A stretch of 43,027 nucleotides of DNA from the NCBI GenBank assembly GCA_009779115.1, contig WREX01000005.1:1-43027 (forward strand), written 5' to 3'. Made by a program: the position numbers and the translations under genes. Within the stretch, counting starts at the first letter, position 1. Each line of letters starts with the position of its first letter. The stretch comes from Propionibacteriaceae bacterium (lineage in GTDB: Bacteria; Actinomycetota; Actinomycetes; Propionibacteriales; Propionibacteriaceae). Under the pieces are notes generated by a model, which saw only the letters and a program-made list of their open reading frames with translations, did no database searches and had not been told where the DNA came from. This document shows positions 8,019-17,111 of the stretch, in pieces.

Positions 8019-11000
8019 CACCGAAGAATCCCCTGCCTGGTCCGGGCGAGACCATCGTCATTGAGGCCAGTGCCGGCACCGGCAAGACGTGGACCATTTC
8101 TGACCTGGCCGCCCGCTTCATCTCAGAGGCCGGGGTCGATATCTCACAGATCGCCATCGTCACCTTCTCGGCGACGGCGGCGGGTGAGGTGCGGTCTAGG
8201 ACCTGGGCGCGACTGCACCAGTACTGCGTGACTCTCGCTTCGTCGACTCCGCCGTCCCCACAATCAGACTCCGCCTGCCAGTGGCCATCCGATCCGCGTG
8301 AGCGGCTGATCCGTCTGAACCGTGTGGACAAGGCACTCAACGACTTCGACCTGGCGCCCATTATGACCACCCATGGTTTCTGCGATCATCTCCTGGCCTG
8401 CCTGGGCATCCTCGCCGACCATGATCCCTCCGATCGACTGGCCACCGACCTGGCGCAGATGAGCACCGCTGTGACGTCGGACCACTACCTGTGTCTGCGC
8501 CAGAACGGCCATCCGGCATTCTCCTACGACCAGGCCCTCGCCTGGACGCGGGCGGCCCTCTTCGCGCCGGATGCCGCCATATCACCCGGTGGCACTGACC
8601 AGGCCCGTTTCGTCGAGGGTGTCAGAACCGGGATTGAACGTACCAAGAGGCGTGCTGGCATGTACACCTTCGACGACATGTTGGTACGCTGTCGTGACGC
8701 CCTGTGCGATCCTGCCACCGCCGTACAGGCGCGTACCCGCTTGTCCGGCAGCTATCCCGTCCTTCTGGTGGACGAGTTCCAGGACACCGACTCAGTCCAG
8801 TGGCAGATCCTGCAGTCCGGTTTTGTTGGAGCCTCCACGGTCGTCCTGATCGGCGATCCCAAACAGTCGATCTATGGGTTCAGGGGCGCCGACGTTGGTT
8901 CGTACCTGGCGGCGACAAACATTGCCAAAGTGACAAGTTTGCGTACCAACCATCGGAGTTCTCCGGCAATCGTCGAAGCAGTGGGAGCCCTGATGAACGG
9001 CGCCGAATTGGGCGATCCCGGCATCCGGGTGACACCGGTGGACCCATCTGCCGCCACTCCACGCCTGATCTGTGGGCCATCCGATCCCTGGGGACATCCC
9101 TTCCGACTGCGTATGCCCCCAGAACCCCGTCCCATGGCAGCCGGACAAGCCCGGACTTGGATCGACACGGACCTGGTCAACGATCTGGTCCGCCTGCTCG
9201 ACAACCCGCCATCGTACTGTCCTAGCCCCGACAAGCCACCACGCCCGCTGGGTCCCAGTGATGTCGCCATCATCGTGGCGACCAACACCCGGGGCGCCGG
9301 CTTGGCAGACCGGCTCCACCAGGCTGGTATCCCCGCCGTCTTCACCGGTACGGGATCGGTGCTGGCCACCTGGGCCGCACGGGACTGGCTGGTCCTGCTG
9401 CATGCCTTGCGCTCAGGCACGTCCGGCTGGATTCGTGCCGCCAGTCTGACAAGCTTGATCGGCTGGGACCTCGAACGTCTCATCCACGCTGACGCTGAAG
9501 AGATCTCCCGCCTGACCGTCTTGACTCGATGGCTGGGCGCGTTGTTGTCCCAGCATGGCCCGATGGCGGTCCTCGAAGGTCTGAGCGACCAAACCGACCT
9601 TGTGTCACGGTTGTCGACCTGTCCTGATGGGGAACGGACATGGATGGACTTGAGGCATATCGGCCAGCTTCTCGCCCAGCCACATCCCCCGCTGGTCAGC
9701 CCGGCCGAGTGGTTGCAGACCGCATGCCTGGTGGGCGCCGGCGTGGACGACAGCACTCGTCCATGGCCCACCCATGGCGATGCTGTGCGCATCCTGACCG
9801 TCCACCAGGCCAAGGGCCTCCAATTCCCAGTCGTCTATCTCCCCCAGCTCGCAGACCGGCACGTGTTCACCCCGCAACCAGGACAGCCCAGTGTCGTGCA
9901 TGACGGCACAGGATCACGCGTCGTCGACCTGGGGCTGGCTCCCTCGTTTGGCACGACGCGGACGCTCGAAGACGAGGAGTCGGGCGAATCGTTGAGGGCT
10001 TGCTACGTCGCGCTGACCCGGGCCACCACCCAGGTGACGACCTGGTGGGTGCCGACGAGCCGCAACACACAGTCTTCTCCCCTGCACCGGCTGCTCTTCC
10101 GAGAGTCAGACTCCCCCGCCGCACAGATCAGCTTGTCGGGACGTGATCCCCGCCGATCGGCCATTACCTCGATCCAGGTTGAGACCATGCCGGAGGTAAT
10201 CAAACCAGGACGATTGTCCAGTTCCCGTACTGGCCAGGAGCACGTTATCGGGACCGCTCCCAGCCGGCGAAGCGCTCATGATCGCGACAGTGCCACGGAC
10301 TCGACAGGCGCCATCGAGACGACCAGCAGTGCCACCACAGACACCTCCCCCACGACAGGCACCCTCGACATGGAAACTTCCCCTGAGTTCAACCGCGTGA
10401 TCGATCATTCCTGGCGGCGCACCTCATTCTCCGCCCTGACGGTGGAGGCCCACCTTTTCACCCCTGAGACCGACGAGCCTGACACCGGTGCACACACTGC
10501 TGCGCTTTCATCGGCGGAAGATCTTCGGCCCGACCTGCTGAATCCCAATGACGCAGTGGTGGGTTCCAAGCAGGCCCTCTCGCCCGATGGGTCATCGGTG
10601 GGCGACAACGCACTTGATCAGTTGTCGCCCATGGCTGATCTGCCGGGAGGTGTGGCATTCGGCAGCTTGGTGCACTCAATCTTCGAGTACGCCGATCCTG
10701 CCGATCCCGACCTGACGCCGCTGGTTGCCCGGACCATGAACCACACTGGATTCACTGGCTTCACGGCTGAGGCATTGGCCCAGGCTCTGATGCCCGGGCT
10801 GACAACCCCGTTGGGACCCATCGCCGACAACCTCAGCCTGGCTGAGATCCCTGTGCACGACCGACTTGCCGAAATGGTCTTCGAAATACCACTGTCCCAC
10901 CAGGATCGGGCTGCCAACCGCGACTCGATCGCCCACCTGCTGGCCCAGCACATTCCTCCCGGCGATCCTTTGGCCGCCTATCCCGACCGCCTGTCGGCCT

Positions 11001-11416
11001 CAGCTGTGGATGGCGGCGACCTGCGCGGTTACATGAGCGGTTCGATTGACGCCGTGCTGAGAGTCGGGGACCGGTACCTCATCGTGGACTACAAGACCAA
11101 TCGGCTCGGACCACCTGGCAGTCCCCTGACCCTGAGACATTACACGCTGGCGTCGATGTCGGCAGCCATGATGTCCTCGCAGTACCCTCTCCAAGCCCTC
11201 TTCTACTCGGTGGCCCTGCACAGATTCCTGCGCTGGAGACTGCCGGATTATGATGCAGCCCGGCATCTGGGCGGGATCGCCTACCTGTTCGTACGCGGGA
11301 TGGCCGGCCCAGACACTCCCCTGAGCCACGGAACCCCCTGTGGGGTCTTCCCCTTCAGACCAGCGCCCCACCTGGTCGAGGACCTGTCCGACCTGCTCTC
11401 GGGGGTGGCACGATGA
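8015..11416 (+). CDS. recB: Exodeoxyribonuclease V beta subunit RecB (helicase-nuclease)
   Basis: RecB is the 3'-5' SF1A motor and the only nuclease of RecBCD. The product has 1133 residues. Helicase motifs: I EASAGTGKTW (GTGKT at 21-25), II LLVDEFQDTDSVQW, III VLIGDPKQSIYGFRGAD, IV LRTNHRSS, V ILTVHQAKGLQFPVVYLP and VI YVALTRATTQV. The C-terminal nuclease has His887 (GSLVHSIFEY), Asp1012 (GSIDAV) and Asp1025-Tyr-Lys1027 (IVDYKTN). The spacing from Asp1012 to Asp1025 equals E. coli RecB (1067/1080). A Ser/Thr-rich linker at about residues 735-790 separates helicase from nuclease domain and corresponds in place to the long tether of RecB. It shares ATGA overlaps with recC and recD. Confidence 0.96.
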   Translation: MTPKNPLPGPGETIVIEASAGTGKTWTISDLAARFISEAGVDISQIAIVTFSATAAGEVRSRTWARLHQYCVTLASSTPPSPQSDSACQWPSDPRERLIRLNRVDKALNDFDLAPIMTTHGFCDHLLACLGILADHDPSDRLATDLAQMSTAVTSDHYLCLRQNGHPAFSYDQALAWTRAALFAPDAAISPGGTDQARFVEGVRTGIERTKRRAGMYTFDDMLVRCRDALCDPATAVQARTRLSGSYPVLLVDEFQDTDSVQWQILQSGFVGASTVVLIGDPKQSIYGFRGADVGSYLAATNIAKVTSLRTNHRSSPAIVEAVGALMNGAELGDPGIRVTPVDPSAATPRLICGPSDPWGHPFRLRMPPEPRPMAAGQARTWIDTDLVNDLVRLLDNPPSYCPSPDKPPRPLGPSDVAIIVATNTRGAGLADRLHQAGIPAVFTGTGSVLATWAARDWLVLLHALRSGTSGWIRAASLTSLIGWDLERLIHADAEEISRLTVLTRWLGALLSQHGPMAVLEGLSDQTDLVSRLSTCPDGERTWMDLRHIGQLLAQPHPPLVSPAEWLQTACLVGAGVDDSTRPWPTHGDAVRILTVHQAKGLQFPVVYLPQLADRHVFTPQPGQPSVVHDGTGSRVVDLGLAPSFGTTRTLEDEESGESLRACYVALTRATTQVTTWWVPTSRNTQSSPLHRLLFRESDSPAAQISLSGRDPRRSAITSIQVETMPEVIKPGRLSSSRTGQEHVIGTAPSRRSAHDRDSATDSTGAIETTSSATTDTSPTTGTLDMETSPEFNRVIDHSWRRTSFSALTVEAHLFTPETDEPDTGAHTAALSSAEDLRPDLLNPNDAVVGSKQALSPDGSSVGDNALDQLSPMADLPGGVAFGSLVHSIFEYADPADPDLTPLVARTMNHTGFTGFTAEALAQALMPGLTTPLGPIADNLSLAEIPVHDRLAEMVFEIPLSHQDRAANRDSIAHLLAQHIPPGDPLAAYPDRLSASAVDGGDLRGYMSGSIDAVLRVGDRYLIVDYKTNRLGPPGSPLTLRHYTLASMSAAMMSSQYPLQALFYSVALHRFLRWRLPDYDAARHLGGIAYLFVRGMAGPDTPLSHGTPCGVFPFRPAPHLVEDLSDLLSGVAR

Positions 11417-13185
11417 CATTGCTGGACAGGGTCGAAGAATCCGGGCTGATCAGCGCACCGACAACTCGATTGGCCCGCCATCTGGGATATCTGTACGGCG
11501 AAGACCGGGAGCCTGTCATCGTGGCCGCCGCCTGCGCGATCGCCGCTTTGTGGGCGGGTTCGGTCTGTTTCGACCTCGACCAGGCTGATGAGTTGCTCCC
11601 GGATGCCGACCCGCTGACCGACATCCCGTGGCCACCGGCCGGGGATTGGGCCGCGATTCTCCAGTCCTCACCGATGGTGTCGATCGATCCCGCGGCCCGC
11701 GACCGTCCCCTGACCCTCGACCAGCACTCCGTGTACCTGACGCGGTACTGGGCGGAACAAGACAGGATTGTCGACTGGGTACGAGCCCGGCTGCACCACT
11801 GCCCACCCGAACAGTGGGACGAATCCCGGCTCGACCTCTTCTTCGAGCCGGACTCCCCTCACCAACAGGCTGCAAGGATGGTCGCGACCTCTCGTGTGGC
11901 GGTCATCGCCGGGGGTCCGGGCACGGGCAAGACCACAGCCGTGGCCCGTATCCTCGCCGCCTTGTCACCGCCGGGTCCCCCATCGTTGAGGGTGATTCTC
12001 GCCGCCCCCACGGGCCGGGCCGCGGCGCGCTTGGAGCAGGCGGTGCGAGAAGGTCTGGCCCAGTGTGCTGGCCAGGACTTCGACATCTGTTTCAGCTCGG
12101 GCACCCTCCACCGTGTTCTGGGCCTGAAGCCCTGGGGCGGGGCCGCGTACGATGCCACTCGCCCTCTACCCGCAGACATCGTGGTGGTCGATGAGGCGTC
12201 CATGCTGTCCCTTCACCTGATGGCGACGCTGCTTGACGCCATCGGCGAGTCGACCCGTCTGATCCTGGTGGGAGACCCGGACCAGTTGGCCTCAGTTGAC
12301 GCGGGCGCCGTCCTGGCAGACATCGTGGACGCGAGTCCGGTGGTGCCGGTCACCCGTCTGACTCATACTTTCCGTTTCTCTGGCGCCATCGCGGCCCTGG
12401 CCGATGCAATCCGGCGTGGGGCAGCCGAGGAGGCACTAGCCGTGCTGGAACGCGACCGCGACCAGATCGAATGGGTTCCCGCCGACCTGGAGTCCCCGGA
12501 ATTCTCGCCGGACACCCTGACGACCTTGCGTTCCGACATCACCCGGCAAGGATTGGCCCTGGTCGAAGCAGCACTGACAGGCGACATCCCAGAGGCTTTA
12601 GGGGTGCTGGGATCTCACCGGCTCTTGCTGGCCCACCGGCACGGGATCAGCGGGGTCAGCCATTGGACCACCATCGTCAGGCAATGGCTCTCCCACGACC
12701 TGGGGACCAGTGCCACAACCGGGCGGTGGCATCCCGGGATGCCCCTGCTCATCACGCGCAACGACGACCTGCTCCGCATCCACAACGGTGATTGTGGAGT
12801 CATTGTGTCCGTGGATGACAGTCTCCTCCTGGCGGTCGATGACGGCACCGGAACCCGCCTGATTACTCCGGGCATGATCCAGTCCTGGGAACCGTTGTAT
12901 GCCTCCACGATCCACAAGGCCCAGGGCAGCCAGTACGAGACAGTCAGCCTGATCCTGCCCGTGGCGTCCACGGCCCTTCTCACACGGGAATTGTTCTACA
13001 CAGCGGTGACACGGGCGACAACACGACTGCGCGTAATTGGGAGCCCCGAATCGGTGATCAGCGCCGTCGAGTCCCCTGCTCTGAGAGCATCAGGGTTGGC
13101 CGGCAAGCTGATCGGGTTGGCCGTACCACTGCATGATCAACCGGTAGGCGATCGACGCGGGGGTCGGCAACACGACCTCCTCTGA
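11413..13185 (+). CDS. recD: Exodeoxyribonuclease V alpha subunit RecD
   Basis: RecD is the 5'-3' SF1B motor of RecBCD. The 590-residue product has an N-terminal RecC-contact domain (LIDRVEESGLISAP-like opening, residues 1-150). The motor follows: Walker A AGGPGTGKTT (GKT near 173), Walker B VVVDEASMLSL (Asp260-Glu261), motif III ILVGDPDQLASVDAGAVL, and the C-terminal STIHKAQGSQYETV and LFYTAVTRATTRL motifs. Its length is close to E. coli RecD (608). The 3' end overlaps the convergent nudC gene by 96 bases, and the last 25-30 residues look unlike the family, so the terminal segment may be a read-on from loss of an earlier stop. Confidence 0.95.
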   Translation: MTLLDRVEESGLISAPTTRLARHLGYLYGEDREPVIVAAACAIAALWAGSVCFDLDQADELLPDADPLTDIPWPPAGDWAAILQSSPMVSIDPAARDRPLTLDQHSVYLTRYWAEQDRIVDWVRARLHHCPPEQWDESRLDLFFEPDSPHQQAARMVATSRVAVIAGGPGTGKTTAVARILAALSPPGPPSLRVILAAPTGRAAARLEQAVREGLAQCAGQDFDICFSSGTLHRVLGLKPWGGAAYDATRPLPADIVVVDEASMLSLHLMATLLDAIGESTRLILVGDPDQLASVDAGAVLADIVDASPVVPVTRLTHTFRFSGAIAALADAIRRGAAEEALAVLERDRDQIEWVPADLESPEFSPDTLTTLRSDITRQGLALVEAALTGDIPEALGVLGSHRLLLAHRHGISGVSHWTTIVRQWLSHDLGTSATTGRWHPGMPLLITRNDDLLRIHNGDCGVIVSVDDSLLLAVDDGTGTRLITPGMIQSWEPLYASTIHKAQGSQYETVSLILPVASTALLTRELFYTAVTRATTRLRVIGSPESVISAVESPALRASGLAGKLIGLAVPLHDQPVGDRRGGRQHDLL

Positions 13186-13962
13186 CTCGACGGCTGCCCG
13201 CAACTGGGACCGGTCGAACCACCGGGCGTGGGTGATCTCGGTCCCATCCGGACGGGATTCACCGGACAAGCTGACAGCCGTGAAACCCACCATCAGCGAG
13301 TGCGGCATCGGCCAGGGTTGGCTTCCGGCGTAGCGGACATCGGTCACCGCTACGTTCACCTCTTCAGTCATTTCCCGGCACACTGTCTGCTCCAGCGACT
13401 CTCCCGCCTCAGCGAATCCAGCGAAGATTGAATATCTATTGTCGTCCCAGCCAGCGTGATGGCCCAGCAAGAGCCGGTCTTGTGTGTCGGTGATCGCGAC
13501 GATGATCGCCGGGTCTGTCCGCGGAAACAGGGGGGTCTCACAGTGGTCGCAGAACCGCGAACGCCCCAGGTCATCGACTCTGGTCAGACCCCCGCACTGC
13601 GGACAAAAACGGTTGGTCGCATGGTACTGGGTCAAACTGACCGCCCTCACCGCGAGTTCGACCTCGACCTCGGGCAACCGCGTCAACACATGACGCAAAC
13701 TCATCTGAGTCGTGGTCAGTCTGGGGGCCGTGAAGATCATCGTCTGCCCCACCCGCCCGAGGTAGAAATGACGGTTGTTCTCATAGAGCACACCAGTCGA
13801 GGACCTGCTGGCCAGATGGGTCCGGCCCTGCTCGTCCAGCTGTACCGCCACCCCGGACTGGGGACTCACGTCAAGCAGACGGACACCACCGGCTTCCCAC
13901 ACGTGAAGCCAGTCCGGATCCACTGAGAAATCAATGTGACTTGCTTCTTCCCACATCGTCAT
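13090..13962 (-). CDS. nudC: NAD(H) pyrophosphatase / NAD-cap RNA decapping enzyme NudC
   Basis: NudC hydrolyses NADH and removes the NAD cap from RNA. The 290-residue product has a zinc ribbon CPQCGG...FCDHCE in the middle. The Nudix box runs GFAEAGESLEQTVCREMTEE, fitting GX5EX7REUXEEXGU with V in the last position. The NudC-specific SQPWPMPHSLMVGF motif follows, so assignment to NudC rather than a generic Nudix enzyme is firm. It lies 35 bases downstream of adnB on the same strand, as in mycobacteria, where one extra gene intervenes. A TAGACT hexamer at 13975-13970 lies 7 bases before the ATG, so it may also be transcribed alone as a leaderless mRNA. Its 3' end overlaps recD. Confidence 0.94.
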   Translation of the reverse strand: MTMWEEASHIDFSVDPDWLHVWEAGGVRLLDVSPQSGVAVQLDEQGRTHLASRSSTGVLYENNRHFYLGRVGQTMIFTAPRLTTTQMSLRHVLTRLPEVEVELAVRAVSLTQYHATNRFCPQCGGLTRVDDLGRSRFCDHCETPLFPRTDPAIIVAITDTQDRLLLGHHAGWDDNRYSIFAGFAEAGESLEQTVCREMTEEVNVAVTDVRYAGSQPWPMPHSLMVGFTAVSLSGESRPDGTEITHARWFDRSQLRAAVESEEVVLPTPASIAYRLIMQWYGQPDQLAGQP

Positions 13963-13969
13963 GTGCCCT

Positions 13970-13975
13970 AGTCTA
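13970..13975 (-). promoter_or_regulatory. Candidate -10 element for nudC
   Basis: TAGACT on the minus strand, 7 bases before the nudC ATG at 13962. No ribosome-binding site is visible in the 35-base adnB-nudC gap, and no clear -35 is seen. Confidence 0.35.
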
Positions 13976-13997
13976 GGTTCCCAGGAGCAGGACGCCC

Positions 13998-16900
13998 TCA
14001 GGTATCGGTTTTTGGGAAGTCGTCCCCGGGGGTCTCGGACGCCATGACAGCGGAGAGGATGGCGTCAATCTCAGGGCTGATGGGCACTTCCTGAAACACA
14101 CCGGTTGCAGCGTAGTAGAACCCGGCGCAGACATCATCCCAACCGACCTGGGATGCTGCGGCCCAGGCCCTCGCGTAGACCGCCAGCTGGGTTGGGCTGC
14201 CCCGGGTTGACCCGGTTTTCCAGTCGACGATCAAGACATGTTTGCCATCTGGGACCAGACCCGGGTTGTCGTCGGCCCGGAAAATAGCGTCGATCCTGCC
14301 GGAAACCGGATGTCCGCCCACTGTCGTCATGAATTCCTGTTCGATGGCACACGGGTGGGCTGTGGCGAACGGACTGGCCAAGAAGTGTTCCTGCGCTCGG
14401 GCGAGTACCGCGGATGGGTCGGGTCCGTCGTCCCCGACCTGCACCAGGGGAGACGACGTGTAGTACTGCTCGACCCAGGCATGGAAGCGCGATCCGGTGT
14501 CGGTGCGCCGGGAGGGTGGATGGGGCAAGGGCCGGGCCAGTCGGGCCGCGAATTGCGCAGGATGGTCATCCATCCGGACCAGTTGTGAAGTCGACAAGGG
14601 GGTCGGCACAACAACGTCCACCACCTGTGGAGTGTTCGCCCGTTGGTCCAGCCAGGAGATCCGTTCATCCCAGTCTGCGATCTCGGCCCTGACCTGGTCG
14701 TCAGGCTCGCCAGGATCCCAAGTGGGCACACCGCGCACGGCTCGTAGCACAGCAACCGCGCTCTCCTGCCATCTGGGGTCGTCGGCGGGCAGCATCGCAC
14801 CTGACCCGGTCCTCAGGAACCCAGAGTCCGGCTCACCGTCATTGACGTCGTCAAGCAGGCTCACCTCGCCCAGGTGCAATCCCGCAATGGTAGTGATATA
14901 CCGCGACAGGTCCCGGGGCCTGGATGAATCCGGGCTTCGCCGGTGCGCCGTGATCACCAGACGGCGCTTGGCCCGGGTGAGACCCACGTAAGCCAACCGG
15001 TCCTCACCAAGATTCAAGGCCTGCTTCAATTCCTCTTTGAAGGCGGCTAATCCCTTGTTGGTCACCGGTCCGAGTTGTGGCATAGACGTCGCATCCGATC
15101 TGAGCGAGGTGGGCAACCCGGCCGGTGAGGTCAGAGGGTTGTCGGTGACCCTGTCACCGGGAAAGATTCTGTCCACCACACACGGCAGATAGACGCAGTC
15201 CCATTCCAGGCCTTTGGCCCGATGGATCGTCATGACGTTCACCGCGTCTGGCCCGGTTGGCGCGGCCTGGGTCAGACCGACCCCGAACTCCTCCTCAGCC
15301 CGAAGGAACGCAGCCAAGGCGGACAATGATGTGTCGGGCCTGGTCGCCGCGAAATCCGCGACGTGGGATAAGAATTGCCGCAGGTGGGGTCCTGCCCCTT
15401 CCTGACTGGCGTGGATTTCGGTGTCGAGGCCGATCTGAGACATGATTCGCCTGACATGGTCCACCACCGTGCCATGATGCGTCCCCAACAGACGCAGGTT
15501 TCCGGCCAGCCGGGCCAGGGCCCATCGGGCCCCCGGGGTGAGATGTGAGGTCCACGACTGGTCACCCGCGTCCATGACAGCATCCACCAGCCGTACCTGC
15601 TCGCGGGGCCCGCCCCTGGCCAGAGCCAGGTCGCGCGCTCGCCTGCCCACATGACCCAGATCCTGGGCGTCCAGACGGAAACGCGGGCCAGACAAAATCT
15701 CCACAACCTCGGGGTTCGACGACGGATCCGTGACAACCTTGATGATCGCGTAGACCTGAGACACCGCTTCGATGCCCAGCAATCCGCCCATGTCCTGGAT
15801 CGCCACGGGAATCCCCCGTCGGCCACAGGCTTGCACGATCTGGCCGATCTCACGGTTGCGGCGGAGCAAGACTGCCGCCTGCCCCCAGTGGGTGATCGTG
15901 CCCGTCGCCCGAGCCTCGGCCAGCGAATCGGCGATCCAGTCGGCTTCCTCGTCGGCCGATTCGAATTGGCGGACGACCACGTCGGAAGCAACCGCCTGCT
16001 CACTGGCGACCAGTGGCTGTGCGCGTTGTCCCGCCACCAAGGGGTCGGCCCTGACGTCAGCAGCGACCGCATTGGCCGCCGTCAGAATGGACGCACCCGA
16101 GCGCCGGTTGACACTCAAGACGTACGTCCTCGGATTCGCTGAGACGAACGACGCATGGAAGGAGTAGATGTTGTCCACTGCTGCCCCTCGCCAGGTGTAG
16201 ATGGCCTGACAGGGATCCCCGACTGCCGTGACGGGGTAGCCTTCCACCCCCGCCTGCGTTCCGAACAGGCGGCTGAGCAGCTGAGCCTGGGCAGGCGACG
16301 TGTCCTGGTATTCATCCACGATGACAAGGCCGTACTGTTGCCTCAGCACCGCCCCGACTTCCGGCAACTGCGTCGCGAGCCGGACTGCGATCACCATCTG
16401 GTCAAAGAACTCCACCACTGAGTGGCGAGCTTTGAGATCGCGATAGGCCTGGCAGAGGTGAAGCAGATCCAACCGCTCGGCGGCGGTCTGCTTGGCGTCA
16501 GTGATGCTGACATAGGGCGCACCGCGATACAGCGGGGCCTGGTCGAGATCACCCATGAATCTGGTGGTGTATTCCTCGATCGCGTCATCGGTGACCAGAT
16601 GGGATTGGATCGCCTCCTCCAGCTTCAACAGGCCTGAGATGATCGTCGACATGGCCTTGTCAGCCAGGGTCCCAGGCGGCTCGCTGGCAGTCCGGACGAC
16701 CTGGTCGGCCAGGATGTGCCGTTCGGCGCCCGTGAGCACCCGCGACGATGAATTGACCCCGAGCCACGCCCCGAATTCGGACACCAGACGGGAGGCGAAG
16801 GCATCGTAGGTGGAGATCCTGGGGTACGCGTCGTCGACTCCCACCAGAGCCAGCCCCGCCCGTACCCGTGAGGACAGTTCGGAGGCCGCCTTGCGGGTGA

Positions 16901-17111
16901 AGGTCAAGCCGAGCACCCGTTCGGGCGCAACCTCGCCGCGGCCCACCAGCCAGACCACGCGAGCCGCCATGACGGTTGTCTTACCAGTTCCGGCTCCCGC
17001 GATGATCACCGAGGGAGCCATCGGCGCCGTGATCGCCTCGATCTGTTCGTCGGAGAACGGAATCCCCATGATCTGGCACAGATCGTCAGGCGTAGTCAGC
17101 ATCGATCTCAT
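13998..17111 (-). CDS. adnB: AdnB subunit of the AdnAB helicase-nuclease
   Basis: AdnB is the dominant motor and one of two nucleases of AdnAB, which resects double-strand breaks for RecA in actinobacteria. The product has 1037 residues. Motor motifs are complete: I VIIAGAGTGKTTVMAARVVWLV, Ia LGLTFTRKAASELSSRVR, II LVIVDEYQDTSPAQAQLL, III AVGDPCQAIYTWRGAA, V VMTIHRAKGLEWDCVYLP and VI LAYVGLTRAKRRLVIT. The C-terminal RecB-like nuclease has a His (GSRFHAWVEQ), an Asp (GRIDAIFR) and HVLIVDWKTG, then QLAVYARAWA. Its start overlaps the stop of adnA by four bases (ATGA), so the two are cotranscribed. The opening (GIPFSDEQIEAITAPMAPSVIIAGAG) resembles mycobacterial AdnB (about 1100 residues). Confidence 0.93.
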   Translation of the reverse strand: MRSMLTTPDDLCQIMGIPFSDEQIEAITAPMAPSVIIAGAGTGKTTVMAARVVWLVGRGEVAPERVLGLTFTRKAASELSSRVRAGLALVGVDDAYPRISTYDAFASRLVSEFGAWLGVNSSSRVLTGAERHILADQVVRTASEPPGTLADKAMSTIISGLLKLEEAIQSHLVTDDAIEEYTTRFMGDLDQAPLYRGAPYVSITDAKQTAAERLDLLHLCQAYRDLKARHSVVEFFDQMVIAVRLATQLPEVGAVLRQQYGLVIVDEYQDTSPAQAQLLSRLFGTQAGVEGYPVTAVGDPCQAIYTWRGAAVDNIYSFHASFVSANPRTYVLSVNRRSGASILTAANAVAADVRADPLVAGQRAQPLVASEQAVASDVVVRQFESADEEADWIADSLAEARATGTITHWGQAAVLLRRNREIGQIVQACGRRGIPVAIQDMGGLLGIEAVSQVYAIIKVVTDPSSNPEVVEILSGPRFRLDAQDLGHVGRRARDLALARGGPREQVRLVDAVMDAGDQSWTSHLTPGARWALARLAGNLRLLGTHHGTVVDHVRRIMSQIGLDTEIHASQEGAGPHLRQFLSHVADFAATRPDTSLSALAAFLRAEEEFGVGLTQAAPTGPDAVNVMTIHRAKGLEWDCVYLPCVVDRIFPGDRVTDNPLTSPAGLPTSLRSDATSMPQLGPVTNKGLAAFKEELKQALNLGEDRLAYVGLTRAKRRLVITAHRRSPDSSRPRDLSRYITTIAGLHLGEVSLLDDVNDGEPDSGFLRTGSGAMLPADDPRWQESAVAVLRAVRGVPTWDPGEPDDQVRAEIADWDERISWLDQRANTPQVVDVVVPTPLSTSQLVRMDDHPAQFAARLARPLPHPPSRRTDTGSRFHAWVEQYYTSSPLVQVGDDGPDPSAVLARAQEHFLASPFATAHPCAIEQEFMTTVGGHPVSGRIDAIFRADDNPGLVPDGKHVLIVDWKTGSTRGSPTQLAVYARAWAAASQVGWDDVCAGFYYAATGVFQEVPISPEIDAILSAVMASETPGDDFPKTDT

